From: CAZQQN01 sp964549595
GTDB taxonomy: Bacteria > Bacteroidota > Bacteroidia > CAILMK01 > CAYYUA01
Direction: 5' to 3'
Assembly: GCA_964549595.1 (NCBI GenBank)
Contig: CAZJWK010000003.1
Location: 9,563 to 73,562, forward strand
Length of the DNA stretch: 64,000 nt
A program made the position numbers and the translations under genes. Below, in pieces: positions 45,824 through 54,475 of this stretch. The notes beneath the pieces are model-generated. The model was given only the letters and a program-made list of their open reading frames with translations, was not told where the DNA came from and searched no databases. Positions within the stretch are counted from its first letter, which is position 1. Every line of letters begins with the position of its first letter.

Positions 45824-45994
45824 TCAGCGCATGTCTTTTTCGAACAATTTTTGATCGGCTTCACCACCTTTTCCGCCAGGACCTTTTTTCCCGCCATTGG
45901 TGTCAGCGGTAGGGCAGCCCCTTTGACTGCACGCCCCTAAAAACATGGCTGAGGCTAATAAAAAGCAACTGGTAAGCCTAAGAATTTTTCGCAT
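45824..45994 (-). CDS. Tiny Gly/Lys-rich lipoprotein
   Basis: 56 residues reading MRKILRLTSCFLLASAMFLG, then Ala-Cys22 (LGAC lipobox) followed by a short polar mature part with the stretch NGGKKGPGGKGGEADQ. The signal is textbook: two basic residues, a hydrophobic core and an LGAC box. The mature chain is only 35 residues with a second Cys at residue 27. It lies 45 bases upstream of the BNR-repeat gene on the same strand, possibly in one message. Function unknown; similar short lipoproteins are common in Bacteroidota and are often missed in annotation. Confidence 0.75.
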   Translation of the reverse strand: MRKILRLTSCFLLASAMFLGACSQRGCPTADTNGGKKGPGGKGGEADQKLFEKDMR

Positions 45995-46124
45995 AAAGCC
46001 GGAATATTTACCTATTAAATACAGAATAAAATTATAAAAAATTCCTTGGTTGTTTTAACTTTTTCTGACGGCACTTTTTACAGATTATCACCTTAATGTG
46101 GCAAAACAGACCTTTCCGGTTAAT

Positions 46125-46847
46125 CTAAAACAAGGTTAAACTACTGACTAAAAATCCCAGCACAAGAGCCATTGCCTGGTAAAGGGGAAATTGGTGCTTA
46201 TCCTGAGCTTCCTGCAAAATCGTGGTGCTGATATGCAGGAATGCCCCTACCACAATTCCCAGAATGACCTCCGAAAAATAGCTTTGTTGCAGGATCGAAT
46301 TCACCAGGAATAATTCACTTACCAAAGCCCCTAAAGGGGTCATTAAAGCAAAGAAGGTTAAAATCAAAAAGGCTTTTGTTTTTTGAAAACCATAATTCAT
46401 AATGACCGTAAAAAGTACAAAGGCCGCCGGAATTTTGTGAAGCAGCACGCCAAAATACAAGGCGGAGTTTATACCGGGATTCAAATCAAAAGCATGGGAA
46501 AGCGGCATTCCTTCCATAAAAGCATGAATGACAAGGCCTATCGTAATACTCCAGGGGAACAGATGACTTGTGCTTGCTAAATGCATATGCCCATGTTCCA
46601 AACCCTTTGATAAACTTTCCAGGCCAATCTGGATCAAAAAACCGGCAACCACATACAAGCCCGGTTGTTGAGCAGTTGAAAATAAATGGGGAAAAAGCTT
46701 CAGAAGGGTTATGCCCAGTAAAAAAGCCCCGCTGAAAGTGAGGAAAAAATTGATAAACCGGTGCAGCGGTTTGCGAATGATGAAGAATAAAAGGCTTCCC
46801 GCAAGGGTGAGCCCAAACAGCAAAAGAAGGCTTAAGAAAAATTCCAT
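46125..46847 (-). CDS. ZIP-family metal transporter
   Basis: 240 residues with about eight transmembrane helices. Helix 4 carries IGLVIHAFMEGMPL and helix 5 FGVLLHKIPAAFVL, the HxxxEG and HKxPA motifs that form the binuclear metal site of ZIP proteins; the preceding His-rich loop EHGHMHLASTSH is a typical cytoplasmic metal-binding loop. It probably imports zinc or a related divalent cation across the inner membrane. It is followed on the same strand by nothing obviously related; the PAP2 gene lies 42 bases upstream. Confidence 0.88.
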   Translation of the reverse strand: MEFFLSLLLLFGLTLAGSLLFFIIRKPLHRFINFFLTFSGAFLLGITLLKLFPHLFSTAQQPGLYVVAGFLIQIGLESLSKGLEHGHMHLASTSHLFPWSITIGLVIHAFMEGMPLSHAFDLNPGINSALYFGVLLHKIPAAFVLFTVIMNYGFQKTKAFLILTFFALMTPLGALVSELFLVNSILQQSYFSEVILGIVVGAFLHISTTILQEAQDKHQFPLYQAMALVLGFLVSSLTLF

Positions 46848-46889
46848 TGGGAAATCTCCTGATTCCTTTAATTAATTTGATTACAAAAT

Positions 46890-47450
46890 TCAGGGCCTGA
46901 ACCCGGTAAAAGCCAAAGCCAAAAATCCCACGATTTTCCCAATGATAATACCCAGAATAGCCCCGCCAACGATGTCAAAAGGGTAATGAACCCCGACATA
47001 GATTTGCGAATAAGAAATCACAAAGGCCCAAAGGTAAGCGACCACAGAAACCCATATGAAACGCCTGCCGAACAAGGAAGCCAGAAAGGCTGAAAAAGCA
47101 AAATGGTTAGTGGCATGAGAGGAGGTGAAACTATAACCCGGACCGCAATGAACCAACAGGTTCACTTGAATAGCGGCATCATTGCAGGGTCTCTCCCTTT
47201 CTACCAAATGCTTGATAAGGGAACTGCTCATTTGGTCACTAATGAGAATGGTAAGCCCGATAAAAAGCGTGATAACCAAACCCTCCATCTTGTAATTGAT
47301 CCAAAGAAAAGCTAAAATGAAGACATATAGGGGGACCCAGATGTGTTTATCCCTTAAGATGGGTAGCAACCAATTGAAAAAAGCATTGGTAAACTCATCA
47401 TTGATAAATTTAAATATCGCCTGGTCCCATTGGAGCACTGTTTCAAGCAT
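46890..47450 (-). CDS. PAP2-family membrane phosphatase
   Basis: 186 residues with five or six membrane helices. The three phosphatase motifs are KHLVERERP (Kx6RP), SSHATNHF (in place of PSGH) and SQIYVGVHYPFD (SRx5Hx3D with Gln for Arg), the latter a common variant in this phylum. Members remove phosphate from undecaprenyl pyrophosphate, phosphatidate or lipid A on the outer face of the inner membrane; which one cannot be told. Its start overlaps the end of the methyltransferase gene by eight bases, so the two are coupled. Confidence 0.9.
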   Translation of the reverse strand: MLETVLQWDQAIFKFINDEFTNAFFNWLLPILRDKHIWVPLYVFILAFLWINYKMEGLVITLFIGLTILISDQMSSSLIKHLVERERPCNDAAIQVNLLVHCGPGYSFTSSHATNHFAFSAFLASLFGRRFIWVSVVAYLWAFVISYSQIYVGVHYPFDIVGGAILGIIIGKIVGFLALAFTGFRP

Positions 47451-48204
47451 GTCCCTGTTTTTCAGCTATGATTATTAATCGTTCGGAATGGCCAGGATCA
47501 AAACGGTCAAGGTCATAATTCCCAAAAAGCTTTTGAATGGTAAAATTAGCTTCTTTCAGGTATTCTTCAAAATTTTCCAGCTCCAAAGCTCGGACTTTTT
47601 CCTTGAAATGATGGAATCTACCGTGATCATCAACCAAAATTCGTTTTTTCACAAAGCCGTTTTCCGGGTACCTATTGATGTAAAAAGTTACACCATCCCG
47701 GTATTGGGTTTCAGTAGGCTTTAGGTTATTCAGGATGTAATGTACATTCATAAAATCCAGCACCAGCAAACCTCCGGGATTTAGGCTTGAGGCCACATTG
47801 TTCAGAACCTGCTGATGGGTCTCATCTTCCTCGAAATAACCGAAGCTGGTAAAAAGGTTCAGGATCAGGTCAAATTTTCCGAGTTGAAAGGGTTTTTGCA
47901 TATCGTGTTTGAAAAAGCGGAGGTTACTTCTCGCTTTATGCTTAGCGGCTTTTATCTGGGCATCAGCAATGTCAAAACCCACCACTTCGTATCCTTGATC
48001 CGCCAAATAAGCAGCATGACGACCATTTCCGCAGGCCATATCCAGAATCCTGGAATCAATGGATAACTGCAGGTATTTTAATAGATTACTAAGGAAATAT
48101 TCGGCCTCACTTTCATCCCTGTCCTGGTAAAGCAAATGGTAATAAGGAGAATCGAACCATTCCTGAAACCAGGGATTGTCAATTTTGCCGGATCCTGTTA
48201 ACAT
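47443..48204 (-). CDS. Class I SAM-dependent methyltransferase
   Basis: 253 residues from ATG 48204 (five residues upstream in the frame would lie in the promoter). Motif I is ILDMACGNGRHAAYLADQG, motif II VVGFDIADAQI, then FDLILNLFTSFGYF, a pattern of the Methyltransf_25/UbiE-like group. The N-terminal WFQEWFDSPYYHLLYQDRD is a segment I associate with a Bacteroidota subfamily of unknown substrate. The downstream PAP2 gene overlaps its end by eight bases. Confidence 0.9.
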   Translation of the reverse strand: MLTGSGKIDNPWFQEWFDSPYYHLLYQDRDESEAEYFLSNLLKYLQLSIDSRILDMACGNGRHAAYLADQGYEVVGFDIADAQIKAAKHKARSNLRFFKHDMQKPFQLGKFDLILNLFTSFGYFEEDETHQQVLNNVASSLNPGGLLVLDFMNVHYILNNLKPTETQYRDGVTFYINRYPENGFVKKRILVDDHGRFHHFKEKVRALELENFEEYLKEANFTIQKLFGNYDLDRFDPGHSERLIIIAEKQGHA

Positions 48205-48208
48205 GCAG

Positions 48209-48216
48209 CAAAGGTA
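48209..48216 (-). promoter_or_regulatory. -10-like element abutting the methyltransferase start
   Basis: CAAAGGTA on the plus strand, TACCTTTG on the minus strand, ending four bases before the ATG at 48204. In the phylum the start of transcription falls about four to five bases after this octamer, which would put it at the A of the ATG and make the message leaderless. No matching TTG is found upstream. Confidence 0.4.
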
Positions 48217-48492
48217 CAAACACGTGTTATAACATAAAACGCTTCCGGGGAAAAGCCTTATTTTCCCTATAGCCTTGATTTAGCACTTACTTGGTATAAT
48301 GTTTATTTAACTTATTTACCGTTCCTTTTAGCTCAGTCATTGTTTTTTTGATGATTATCCCTAAACTTTTTGGAGAGCCATCCTTAGACCAAATAAACCC
48401 AGTAATTTATGGAATGACCCTCGCTCAAAAACAAGCTTTTCATTGCTGTGAAGGGTAACAAGTAAAAAATTTGCCTGAATTTAGCATAAATG
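48217..48492. other. Divergent intergenic region with a hairpin
   Basis: No credible gene between the methyltransferase and PIG-L genes. A perfect seven-pair hairpin, GGGAAAA-gcctta-TTTTCCC, lies at 48248-48267 without a T run on either strand. Nothing else stands out. Confidence 0.4.
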
Positions 48493-48522
48493 TTGCAATT
48501 AGTTATCAGCACATTATTTTTG
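48493..48522 (+). promoter_or_regulatory. Bacteroidetes-type promoter of the PIG-L operon
   Basis: TTG (48493-48495), exactly 19 bases, then TATTTTTG (48515-48522). A start near 48527 gives a 37-base leader to ATG 48564 and excludes the longer reading frame that begins at 48471. Confidence 0.7.
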
Positions 48523-48563
48523 GTCGCTTAACAAAAACGCTTTTATACCCAAAACATCCTGTC

Positions 48564-51068
48564 ATGAAAAGTTTAAAACTATTAATTACTCTATTGATTT
48601 TTAGCGCCCTAATTTTTCTCAATACAACCCAAGCCCAATACCATAAAGACTACAAGGCCATGAATTCGGGGGAAATACAATCCCTCCTGCAAAAGGCGAA
48701 CAACCTTGGGACAGTACTTTATTTAGCGGCACACCCGGATGACGAAAATACCAGTCTAATTGCCTACCTGGCCAATGAAAAAAATGTCCGGACAGGCTAT
48801 TTATCCTTAAATCGCGGTGACGGGGGCCAAAACCTGATCGGCTCTGAAAAAGGCAAAGCCTTAGGTGTGTTAAGAACCCATGAATTGCTTGGTGCCAGAT
48901 CAGAAGATAAAGGTTTACAGTTTTTTACCAGGGCTAATGATTTTGGTTTTTCCAAAACCACGGAGGAAACCTTATCCATGTGGGGAAAGCAAAAAGTCCT
49001 TTCCGATGTGGTATGGGTTATTCGAAAAGTAAAACCCGATGTGATTATCACGCGCTTCCCGGCTTCAGGATATGAAGGGGCCCATGGTCATCACACTGCT
49101 TCAGCGGAATTGGCCCGGAAAGCGTTTAAAGCAGCCGGTAAAAAGGATCGATTTGCCGAACAATTGGATAAGGTAAATCCCTGGCAACCCAAACGGCTAT
49201 TATTCAATACATCCACTTATTTTTATCGTGGTAAAGAGGAATCGATTGACTCCAATGCCATGATAACCGTTAACATTGGTAAATTCAACCCCTTATTAGG
49301 TCATTCATACACGGAGCTGGGCGCATTAAGCAGTAGTCATCATAAAAGTCAAGGCTTTGGAGAAGCACCTGATCGCGGTGGAAAGCTTATTTTTCTGGAC
49401 CATACCATGGGTGATAAAGCCAATCGGGGGATTCTTGACGGGATAAACACCAACTGGAGCCGATTGAAAAATGGCGGTAAGGTAGGCAAGCATTTGAACA
49501 AGGCGCTCAAAAATTACAAACCCTCAACTCCCGAAAAAATCATTCCCCACTTGCTAAAAGCCTTCAAGGCCTTAGACCGGTTGAAAAATGACCATTGGCG
49601 TAGCATTAAAAAACACCAAATCAAAAAGTTGATATTGGCAGCCAACGGTTGCTGGTTTGATGCCCGGGCTGAAAGGGATTATGGAGTACCTGGAAGCCAG
49701 GTAGAAGTCGAGGCCAAATTCCTTAAAAGAAACAACTATGACTTGACGGTTGAGCAGGTTGAATTTCCTTTTGGGAAGACCCTGAATGTTAACCAGTCAA
49801 TAAAATCCCTCCAACCTTTTGAAGCCAAGCAAAAAATCACCATACCGAAACGAACCCATTTTACCCATCCCTATTGGCTACGGAAACCCATGATTAGTGA
49901 AGGCATGTACCGGGTCGATCAACAATCCCTCATTGGGCTACCCAAGACCCCTACACCCATGAAGGTCACTTACACAATAAGTATAGAAGATGTTACCCTG
50001 GAAATTTCCAAACCCGTTCGTTATCGGTGGGAAGACAGGGTTGAAGGGGAACGTTACAAGCCTTTTGAAATAGGGCCTCCGGTCACTTTATCCCTTTCAA
50101 GCAACGTCAGGTTATTTCCCAATAAACTTCCAAGGAAGGTCTCATTGACCGTGAAAGCCCATAAAAAGCAAGTTGAAGGAGAAGTAGGCCTGAACTTACC
50201 CAAAGGATGGCAAGCAGAGCCTAAAAGCCATTCGGTTAATATAGAAGAAAAAGAAGCCGTGGAAAAACTTCGATTCAAGGTCATTCCACCCGAAAAATCT
50301 TCCGAGGGTAATTTAAAGGCTTATTTCAAAAATGAAAATGGCCGTACCGGCCGTGAAATGATCACCATTAATTACGACCATATACCTACCCAAACCCTTT
50401 TCCCAAAAGCGAATATGAAGCTGATCCGTGAAAATATTGACAAAAAGGGGAAGGAGATTGGTTACATTATGGGAACAGGGGACGATGTGCCTAAAGCTTT
50501 GCGCCAAATGAGCTATGACATCACTATGATCAATGAAGACAATTTTGAAGCCCTTGATTTGAGTCAATTTGACGCCATTGTTATTGGCGTTAGGGCCTAC
50601 AACACTCAGAAATGGCTCACCTACAAGCATGATGCTTTAATGGATTATGTTAAAAACGGGGGTAACTTGGTTACCCAATACAATAAAAGCCGTAACCTTT
50701 TAACAGAAGCAATAGGCCCTTATCCCTTCAAAATATCCGATAAGCGTGTGACTGTGGAAAAAGCGCCGGTAAAATTGCTCAAACCTGAGCATCCTTTGCT
50801 TAATAAACCCAATGACATTACCCAGAAAGATTTTGAAGGATGGGTTCAGGAAAGGGGCCTGTATTTTCCGGGTAAGTGGAATGAAAAATACACGCCCCTT
50901 TTAAGCAGCCGCGACCCCGGTGAGGACCCTTTAAAAGGCGGATTGCTATTTACAGAACATGGAGATGGCGCATTCATATACACCGGTTATGCTTTCTTCA
51001 GGCAATTACCTGCCGGCATTCCGGGAGCTTATAAACTTTTCAGCAATATGGTTTCCTATGGCCACTGA
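48564..51068 (+). CDS. Secreted PIG-L (LmbE-like) deacetylase, large form
   Basis: 834 residues from ATG 48564; signal peptide MKSLKLLITLLIFSALIFLN to about residue 25 (TTQAQ). The PIG-L zinc motif is HPDDE (57-61), with the second histidine cluster in GAHGHHTASAELA. PIG-L enzymes remove N-acetyl groups from N-acetylglucosaminyl compounds. After the catalytic domain (to about residue 300) there are beta-rich segments, then a C-terminal class I glutaminase-like (ThuA-like) domain (DITMINEDNFEALDLSQFDAIVIG ... YVKNGGNLVTQYN). The large form is periplasmic or surface-located. Its end overlaps the next gene by 11 bases and the operon ends in a sodium symporter, which fits deacetylation of a sugar before uptake. 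Confidence 0.92.
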   Translation: MKSLKLLITLLIFSALIFLNTTQAQYHKDYKAMNSGEIQSLLQKANNLGTVLYLAAHPDDENTSLIAYLANEKNVRTGYLSLNRGDGGQNLIGSEKGKALGVLRTHELLGARSEDKGLQFFTRANDFGFSKTTEETLSMWGKQKVLSDVVWVIRKVKPDVIITRFPASGYEGAHGHHTASAELARKAFKAAGKKDRFAEQLDKVNPWQPKRLLFNTSTYFYRGKEESIDSNAMITVNIGKFNPLLGHSYTELGALSSSHHKSQGFGEAPDRGGKLIFLDHTMGDKANRGILDGINTNWSRLKNGGKVGKHLNKALKNYKPSTPEKIIPHLLKAFKALDRLKNDHWRSIKKHQIKKLILAANGCWFDARAERDYGVPGSQVEVEAKFLKRNNYDLTVEQVEFPFGKTLNVNQSIKSLQPFEAKQKITIPKRTHFTHPYWLRKPMISEGMYRVDQQSLIGLPKTPTPMKVTYTISIEDVTLEISKPVRYRWEDRVEGERYKPFEIGPPVTLSLSSNVRLFPNKLPRKVSLTVKAHKKQVEGEVGLNLPKGWQAEPKSHSVNIEEKEAVEKLRFKVIPPEKSSEGNLKAYFKNENGRTGREMITINYDHIPTQTLFPKANMKLIRENIDKKGKEIGYIMGTGDDVPKALRQMSYDITMINEDNFEALDLSQFDAIVIGVRAYNTQKWLTYKHDALMDYVKNGGNLVTQYNKSRNLLTEAIGPYPFKISDKRVTVEKAPVKLLKPEHPLLNKPNDITQKDFEGWVQERGLYFPGKWNEKYTPLLSSRDPGEDPLKGGLLFTEHGDGAFIYTGYAFFRQLPAGIPGAYKLFSNMVSYGH

Positions 51069-51246
51069 GCAAGAACGAACCGACCAGGTCAAAAAAGAAT
51101 ATGACGCTTACGACAGGCGATCTGTTGAAAAAGAGGTGGAAAATCCCCCCCTTTTTAAAAGCTGGAATAACCTCTATGCTTTTGTTTTAGGTTTTTTTGG
51201 CTTATTAATCCTATTGTTTTACCTGTTTACAAAATGGTTTGAATGA
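51058..51246 (+). CDS. 62-residue single-helix membrane protein, overlapping PIG-L and symporter genes
   Basis: 62 residues: a charged cytoplasmic-looking N-terminus with many Glu, Asp and Lys (EQERTDQVKKEYDAYDRRSV), then one transmembrane helix AFVLGFFGLLILLFYLFTKW near the C-terminus. The ATG at 51058 overlaps the PIG-L stop by 11 bases and its stop overlaps the symporter ATG (ATGA), so three proteins are translated from coupled frames. A longer upstream frame within PIG-L exists but is an artefact. It may be an accessory subunit of the symporter, as small single-helix partners of transporters are known elsewhere; this is inference. Confidence 0.8.
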   Translation: MATEQERTDQVKKEYDAYDRRSVEKEVENPPLFKSWNNLYAFVLGFFGLLILLFYLFTKWFE

Positions 51247-52931
51247 CCACACCGGACTGGATTGTTTTATTCACCACCCTGCTTATTATTGTGACATACG
51301 GGATCTGGAAAACCCGTGGCACAAAAAATATAGAAGGCTTTCTCCTGGGGAACAAATCCATGAACTGGTGGACTATCGGGCTATCCGTTATGGCCACCCA
51401 GGCCAGTGCCATTACTTTTCTTTCTACACCCGGTCAGGGTTTTGAAGAGGGGATGGGATTTGTCCAATTTTACTTTGGTTTACCCATAGCCATGGTTATT
51501 ATTTCCGTAGTGTTCATCCCACTCTATTATAAGCTCAAAGTTTATACCGCCTACGAATACCTGGAAAATCGCTTTGACCTCAAATTAAGGATCCTTACTT
51601 CCGGCCTTTTCCTTATTCAGCGTGGCTTAGCAGCAGGATTAACCATTTATGCGCCGGCCATCATCCTTTCCCACATCCTGGATATTGGCCTAACCACCAC
51701 CATCCTTATCATTGGCGGTCTGGTTATTCTTTATACGGTTTCTGGCGGAACAAAGGCTGTAAGCCAAACCCATAAACAGCAAATGTTCGTGATCTTCCTG
51801 GGTATGTTCATTGCCTTCGGGGTATTGATCTATTACCTGGGAGAATACCTTTCCTTCGGAAGTACCCTGCAGGTAGCCGGGAAATTGGATAAATTAGAAG
51901 TGGTAGACCTTTCCTTCGATATGAATTCCCGCTACAACATCTGGGCCGGCATTTTAGGAGGGCTTTTTCTGCAACTTTCCTATTTTGGTACGGACCAATC
52001 ACAGGTGCAAAGGTATCTATCCGGCCAAAACATTAAGCAAAGCCGGATGGGCTTAATGTTCAATGCATTGCTCAAAGTCCCTATGCAGTTTTTTATTCTG
52101 CTGGTAGGGGTTTTGGTTTTTATGTTCTACCAATTCAATCAACCCCCGGTTTATTTCAATAAGGCTTCGGTAGAAAAAGTAAAGGAATCGGAATACAAAG
52201 ATGAGTTGGCTAATTTAAAATCCGCTCACCAAAAAAACTTTAAGGAAAAAAAGCAAAAGGTCCTGGACTTGGCATCATCCCTTAAAAACGGGGCAGATCA
52301 GTCTAAGGTGGTCAAACAAAAAGAAGCGGTAAAGAAACATTTGGCCAGGAATGAGGAAATAGAAAAAAAGGTTGCCGGTCTGATCAAAAAAGCCGAACCT
52401 GGCGCTAAGACTGAAAACATGGATTATGTGTTCCTGAATTGGGTGATCAATAACCTTCCTACCGGAATTGTCGGCTTATTATTGGCTGTAATTTTTTCAG
52501 CTGCCATGTCTTCTACTGCAGCGGAACTGAATGCGCTGGCTTCCACATCTACGGTGGATATTTACAGGCGAAACCTTCAGGGGGAAAAAAGTGAACGGCA
52601 TTTTTTAAGGGCCTCCCGCGTTTTTACTATTGTTTTCGGAATTTTGGCCATAACGTTCGCCCTGATGGCTTCCTTATTCGAAAACCTGATAGAGGCGATT
52701 AACATATTGGGTTCCCTGTTTTACGGAACCATTCTGGGTATTTTCCTGGCGGCCTTTTTCATCAAAAAACTCAAGGCCAATGCTGTATTCGTAGCTGCTT
52801 TTATAGCCGAATTATTGGTCCTTGTTCTGTACTATTTCACCGATATTGGCTACCTCTGGTTTAATTTCATTGGATGTGCAACGGTTTTACTGGCAGGTTA
52901 TCTAATCCAGATTACCCGAGACAATGCTTAA
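51243..52931 (+). CDS. Sodium:solute symporter (SSS family) with charged insertion
   Basis: 562 residues. The SSS core is clear: WTIGLSVMATQASAITFLSTPGQ (helix 1 region), LQLSYFGTDQSQVQRYLSGQ and AVIFSAAMSSTAAELNALASTSTVDIYR, the conserved helix 8 Ser-Thr sodium site. About residues 299-392 form a Lys/Glu-rich, probably coiled-coil insertion between two helices (FNKASVEKVKESEYK ... AEPGAKTENMDYVF), absent from short members such as PutP. The substrate is probably a sugar, sialic-acid-like compound or amino sugar given the PIG-L partner, but this is inference. ATG overlaps the upstream stop by four bases. Confidence 0.92.
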   Translation: MTTPDWIVLFTTLLIIVTYGIWKTRGTKNIEGFLLGNKSMNWWTIGLSVMATQASAITFLSTPGQGFEEGMGFVQFYFGLPIAMVIISVVFIPLYYKLKVYTAYEYLENRFDLKLRILTSGLFLIQRGLAAGLTIYAPAIILSHILDIGLTTTILIIGGLVILYTVSGGTKAVSQTHKQQMFVIFLGMFIAFGVLIYYLGEYLSFGSTLQVAGKLDKLEVVDLSFDMNSRYNIWAGILGGLFLQLSYFGTDQSQVQRYLSGQNIKQSRMGLMFNALLKVPMQFFILLVGVLVFMFYQFNQPPVYFNKASVEKVKESEYKDELANLKSAHQKNFKEKKQKVLDLASSLKNGADQSKVVKQKEAVKKHLARNEEIEKKVAGLIKKAEPGAKTENMDYVFLNWVINNLPTGIVGLLLAVIFSAAMSSTAAELNALASTSTVDIYRRNLQGEKSERHFLRASRVFTIVFGILAITFALMASLFENLIEAINILGSLFYGTILGIFLAAFFIKKLKANAVFVAAFIAELLVLVLYYFTDIGYLWFNFIGCATVLLAGYLIQITRDNA

Positions 52932-53047
52932 AGAAAGGCTTAGATTGAACCCATTTTACCAAAAAAGGTAAACCGCTGATCATCTCTAATTATCGTTTGA
53001 GGGCCTGAATCGAGCTATTTTTTTGGAAAGACCCGGGAAAACAGGTA

Positions 53048-54475
53048 TTACTTACCCCTCCCCTGGAAAATAATGAGGAAGGTATAGAAAAGGATTTTCA
53101 AATCCATAGCCAGGGACATGTTTTCAATGTACAGGATATCGAATTTAAGACGTTCCACCATTTCATCCACATTTTCTGCGTAACCAAATTTAACTTGCCC
53201 CCAGGAAGTGATACCCGGTTTAACCCGGAGCAAATGTTTATAGTGCGGAGCAACTTCCATAATCTGGTCAATGTAATATTGGCGTTCCGGCCGGGGTCCG
53301 ACCAAAGCCATATCCCCTTTCAAAACATTGTAAAACTGCGGTAATTCATCCAGGCGGTATTTGCGAAGAAAACGACCAAATGGTGTGACCCTTGGATCAT
53401 CTTCACTGGAAAGCTGAGGGCCGTTTTTCTCTGCATCTTTGCGCATGGTACGAAATTTATAAATATAAAACGGTTGATCATGCTGGCCAACCCGCTCTTG
53501 CTTGAAAAATATGGGCCCCTTTGAGGTCAACTTTATGCCAATAATGACAAATAAGAAAAGGGGTAAAGCCAGAATCAGTAACAGGAAAGAAACCACCACA
53601 TCCAATATCCGCTTAATATTCCGCTGCCATTGGGGCATGATCCACGGTGTAATCTCGATCAGGGCTGTCCCGAAAATGTAATTCATCTTAACCATGCCCG
53701 TGATAATGTCGTACATATCCGGGATTACCTTAATAACCACATTTTGGTCCTCTAAAAGGGAAACGATTTTTTTGATGCGGTCATGCTCCGAACTTTCCAG
53801 GGCAATAATCACCTCATCCACGTGGTTTTCTTTGATCACATCCGGTAATTCGTCATAACACCCTAAATTGGGCATATAAGGGTTCAACTTATCCGGGGAA
53901 TTGTCTTCAATATTTAAAAAGCCTACAAAGTTGTAACCTTGTGAATACGGTTCATTTTCCAACTCTTTATAAAGATCCACGGCTTTGTCATTACTACCCA
54001 CCATGATGGTATTAAAACCAATTTCCCGGTTCTTCAGCCTGTTTTTCAACCTGGTTAGGTGGATAAACCTCACCGTGTATAACACAATAAATTGGGAAAG
54101 GAATAAAGTAAGAAAAGTATACCGGTAAGTTTGGTAGGAAGGGACCCAATCATCCAGGAGCAATACAAAAAATAAAATGATTGTGCCGATAAAGGTGACG
54201 ACCAGGGTTTTAATCAACTCATTCATCCGGGATTTCCGGTAAATATGCCTGTATGTGCCTAAAATTCCGTATATGCCCACCCAGAATAAGGGAACAAAAA
54301 CAATCCCTAAATAAAAATTGTAATCAAAGCTGATCGGGATGTCATAGCCCAAAGCCTCCGGCTCAATAAAAGCTTTGCGGTAAATAAAAAAGGAGCACCA
54401 TACAACAGCAGAGGCCAGAAAATCTCCGACAAAGTATTTTATTCGTTCTTTTTTTCTGTTTAATCGGTTAATCAT
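53048..54475 (-). CDS. Undecaprenyl-phosphate sugar phosphotransferase (WcaJ/WbaP-type)
   Basis: 475 residues with four or five N-terminal membrane helices, a central CoA-binding-like nucleotide fold (NTIMVGSNDKAVDLYKEL), and a C-terminal bacterial sugar transferase domain (from about residue 280) with its own hydrophobic hairpin, KFRTM, RKYRLDELPQFYNVL and MALVGPRPE. It transfers a sugar-1-phosphate, typically glucose or galactose, to undecaprenyl phosphate to start synthesis of an exopolysaccharide or capsule. No polymerase, flippase or other glycosyltransferase is in the window. Its start overlaps the lipoprotein stop by eight bases. Confidence 0.93.
   Translation of the reverse strand: MINRLNRKKERIKYFVGDFLASAVVWCSFFIYRKAFIEPEALGYDIPISFDYNFYLGIVFVPLFWVGIYGILGTYRHIYRKSRMNELIKTLVVTFIGTIILFFVLLLDDWVPSYQTYRYTFLTLFLSQFIVLYTVRFIHLTRLKNRLKNREIGFNTIMVGSNDKAVDLYKELENEPYSQGYNFVGFLNIEDNSPDKLNPYMPNLGCYDELPDVIKENHVDEVIIALESSEHDRIKKIVSLLEDQNVVIKVIPDMYDIITGMVKMNYIFGTALIEITPWIMPQWQRNIKRILDVVVSFLLLILALPLFLFVIIGIKLTSKGPIFFKQERVGQHDQPFYIYKFRTMRKDAEKNGPQLSSEDDPRVTPFGRFLRKYRLDELPQFYNVLKGDMALVGPRPERQYYIDQIMEVAPHYKHLLRVKPGITSWGQVKFGYAENVDEMVERLKFDILYIENMSLAMDLKILFYTFLIIFQGRGK

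Noticed and set aside
48471..48563. Upstream start of the PIG-L gene
   Set aside because: The extension lies over the promoter and predicted transcription start; the ATG at 48564 opens directly on a signal peptide.
52955..52972. Terminator after the SSS symporter
   Set aside because: TTTACC-A6-GGTAAA can pair but is weak and lacks a T tract on either strand.
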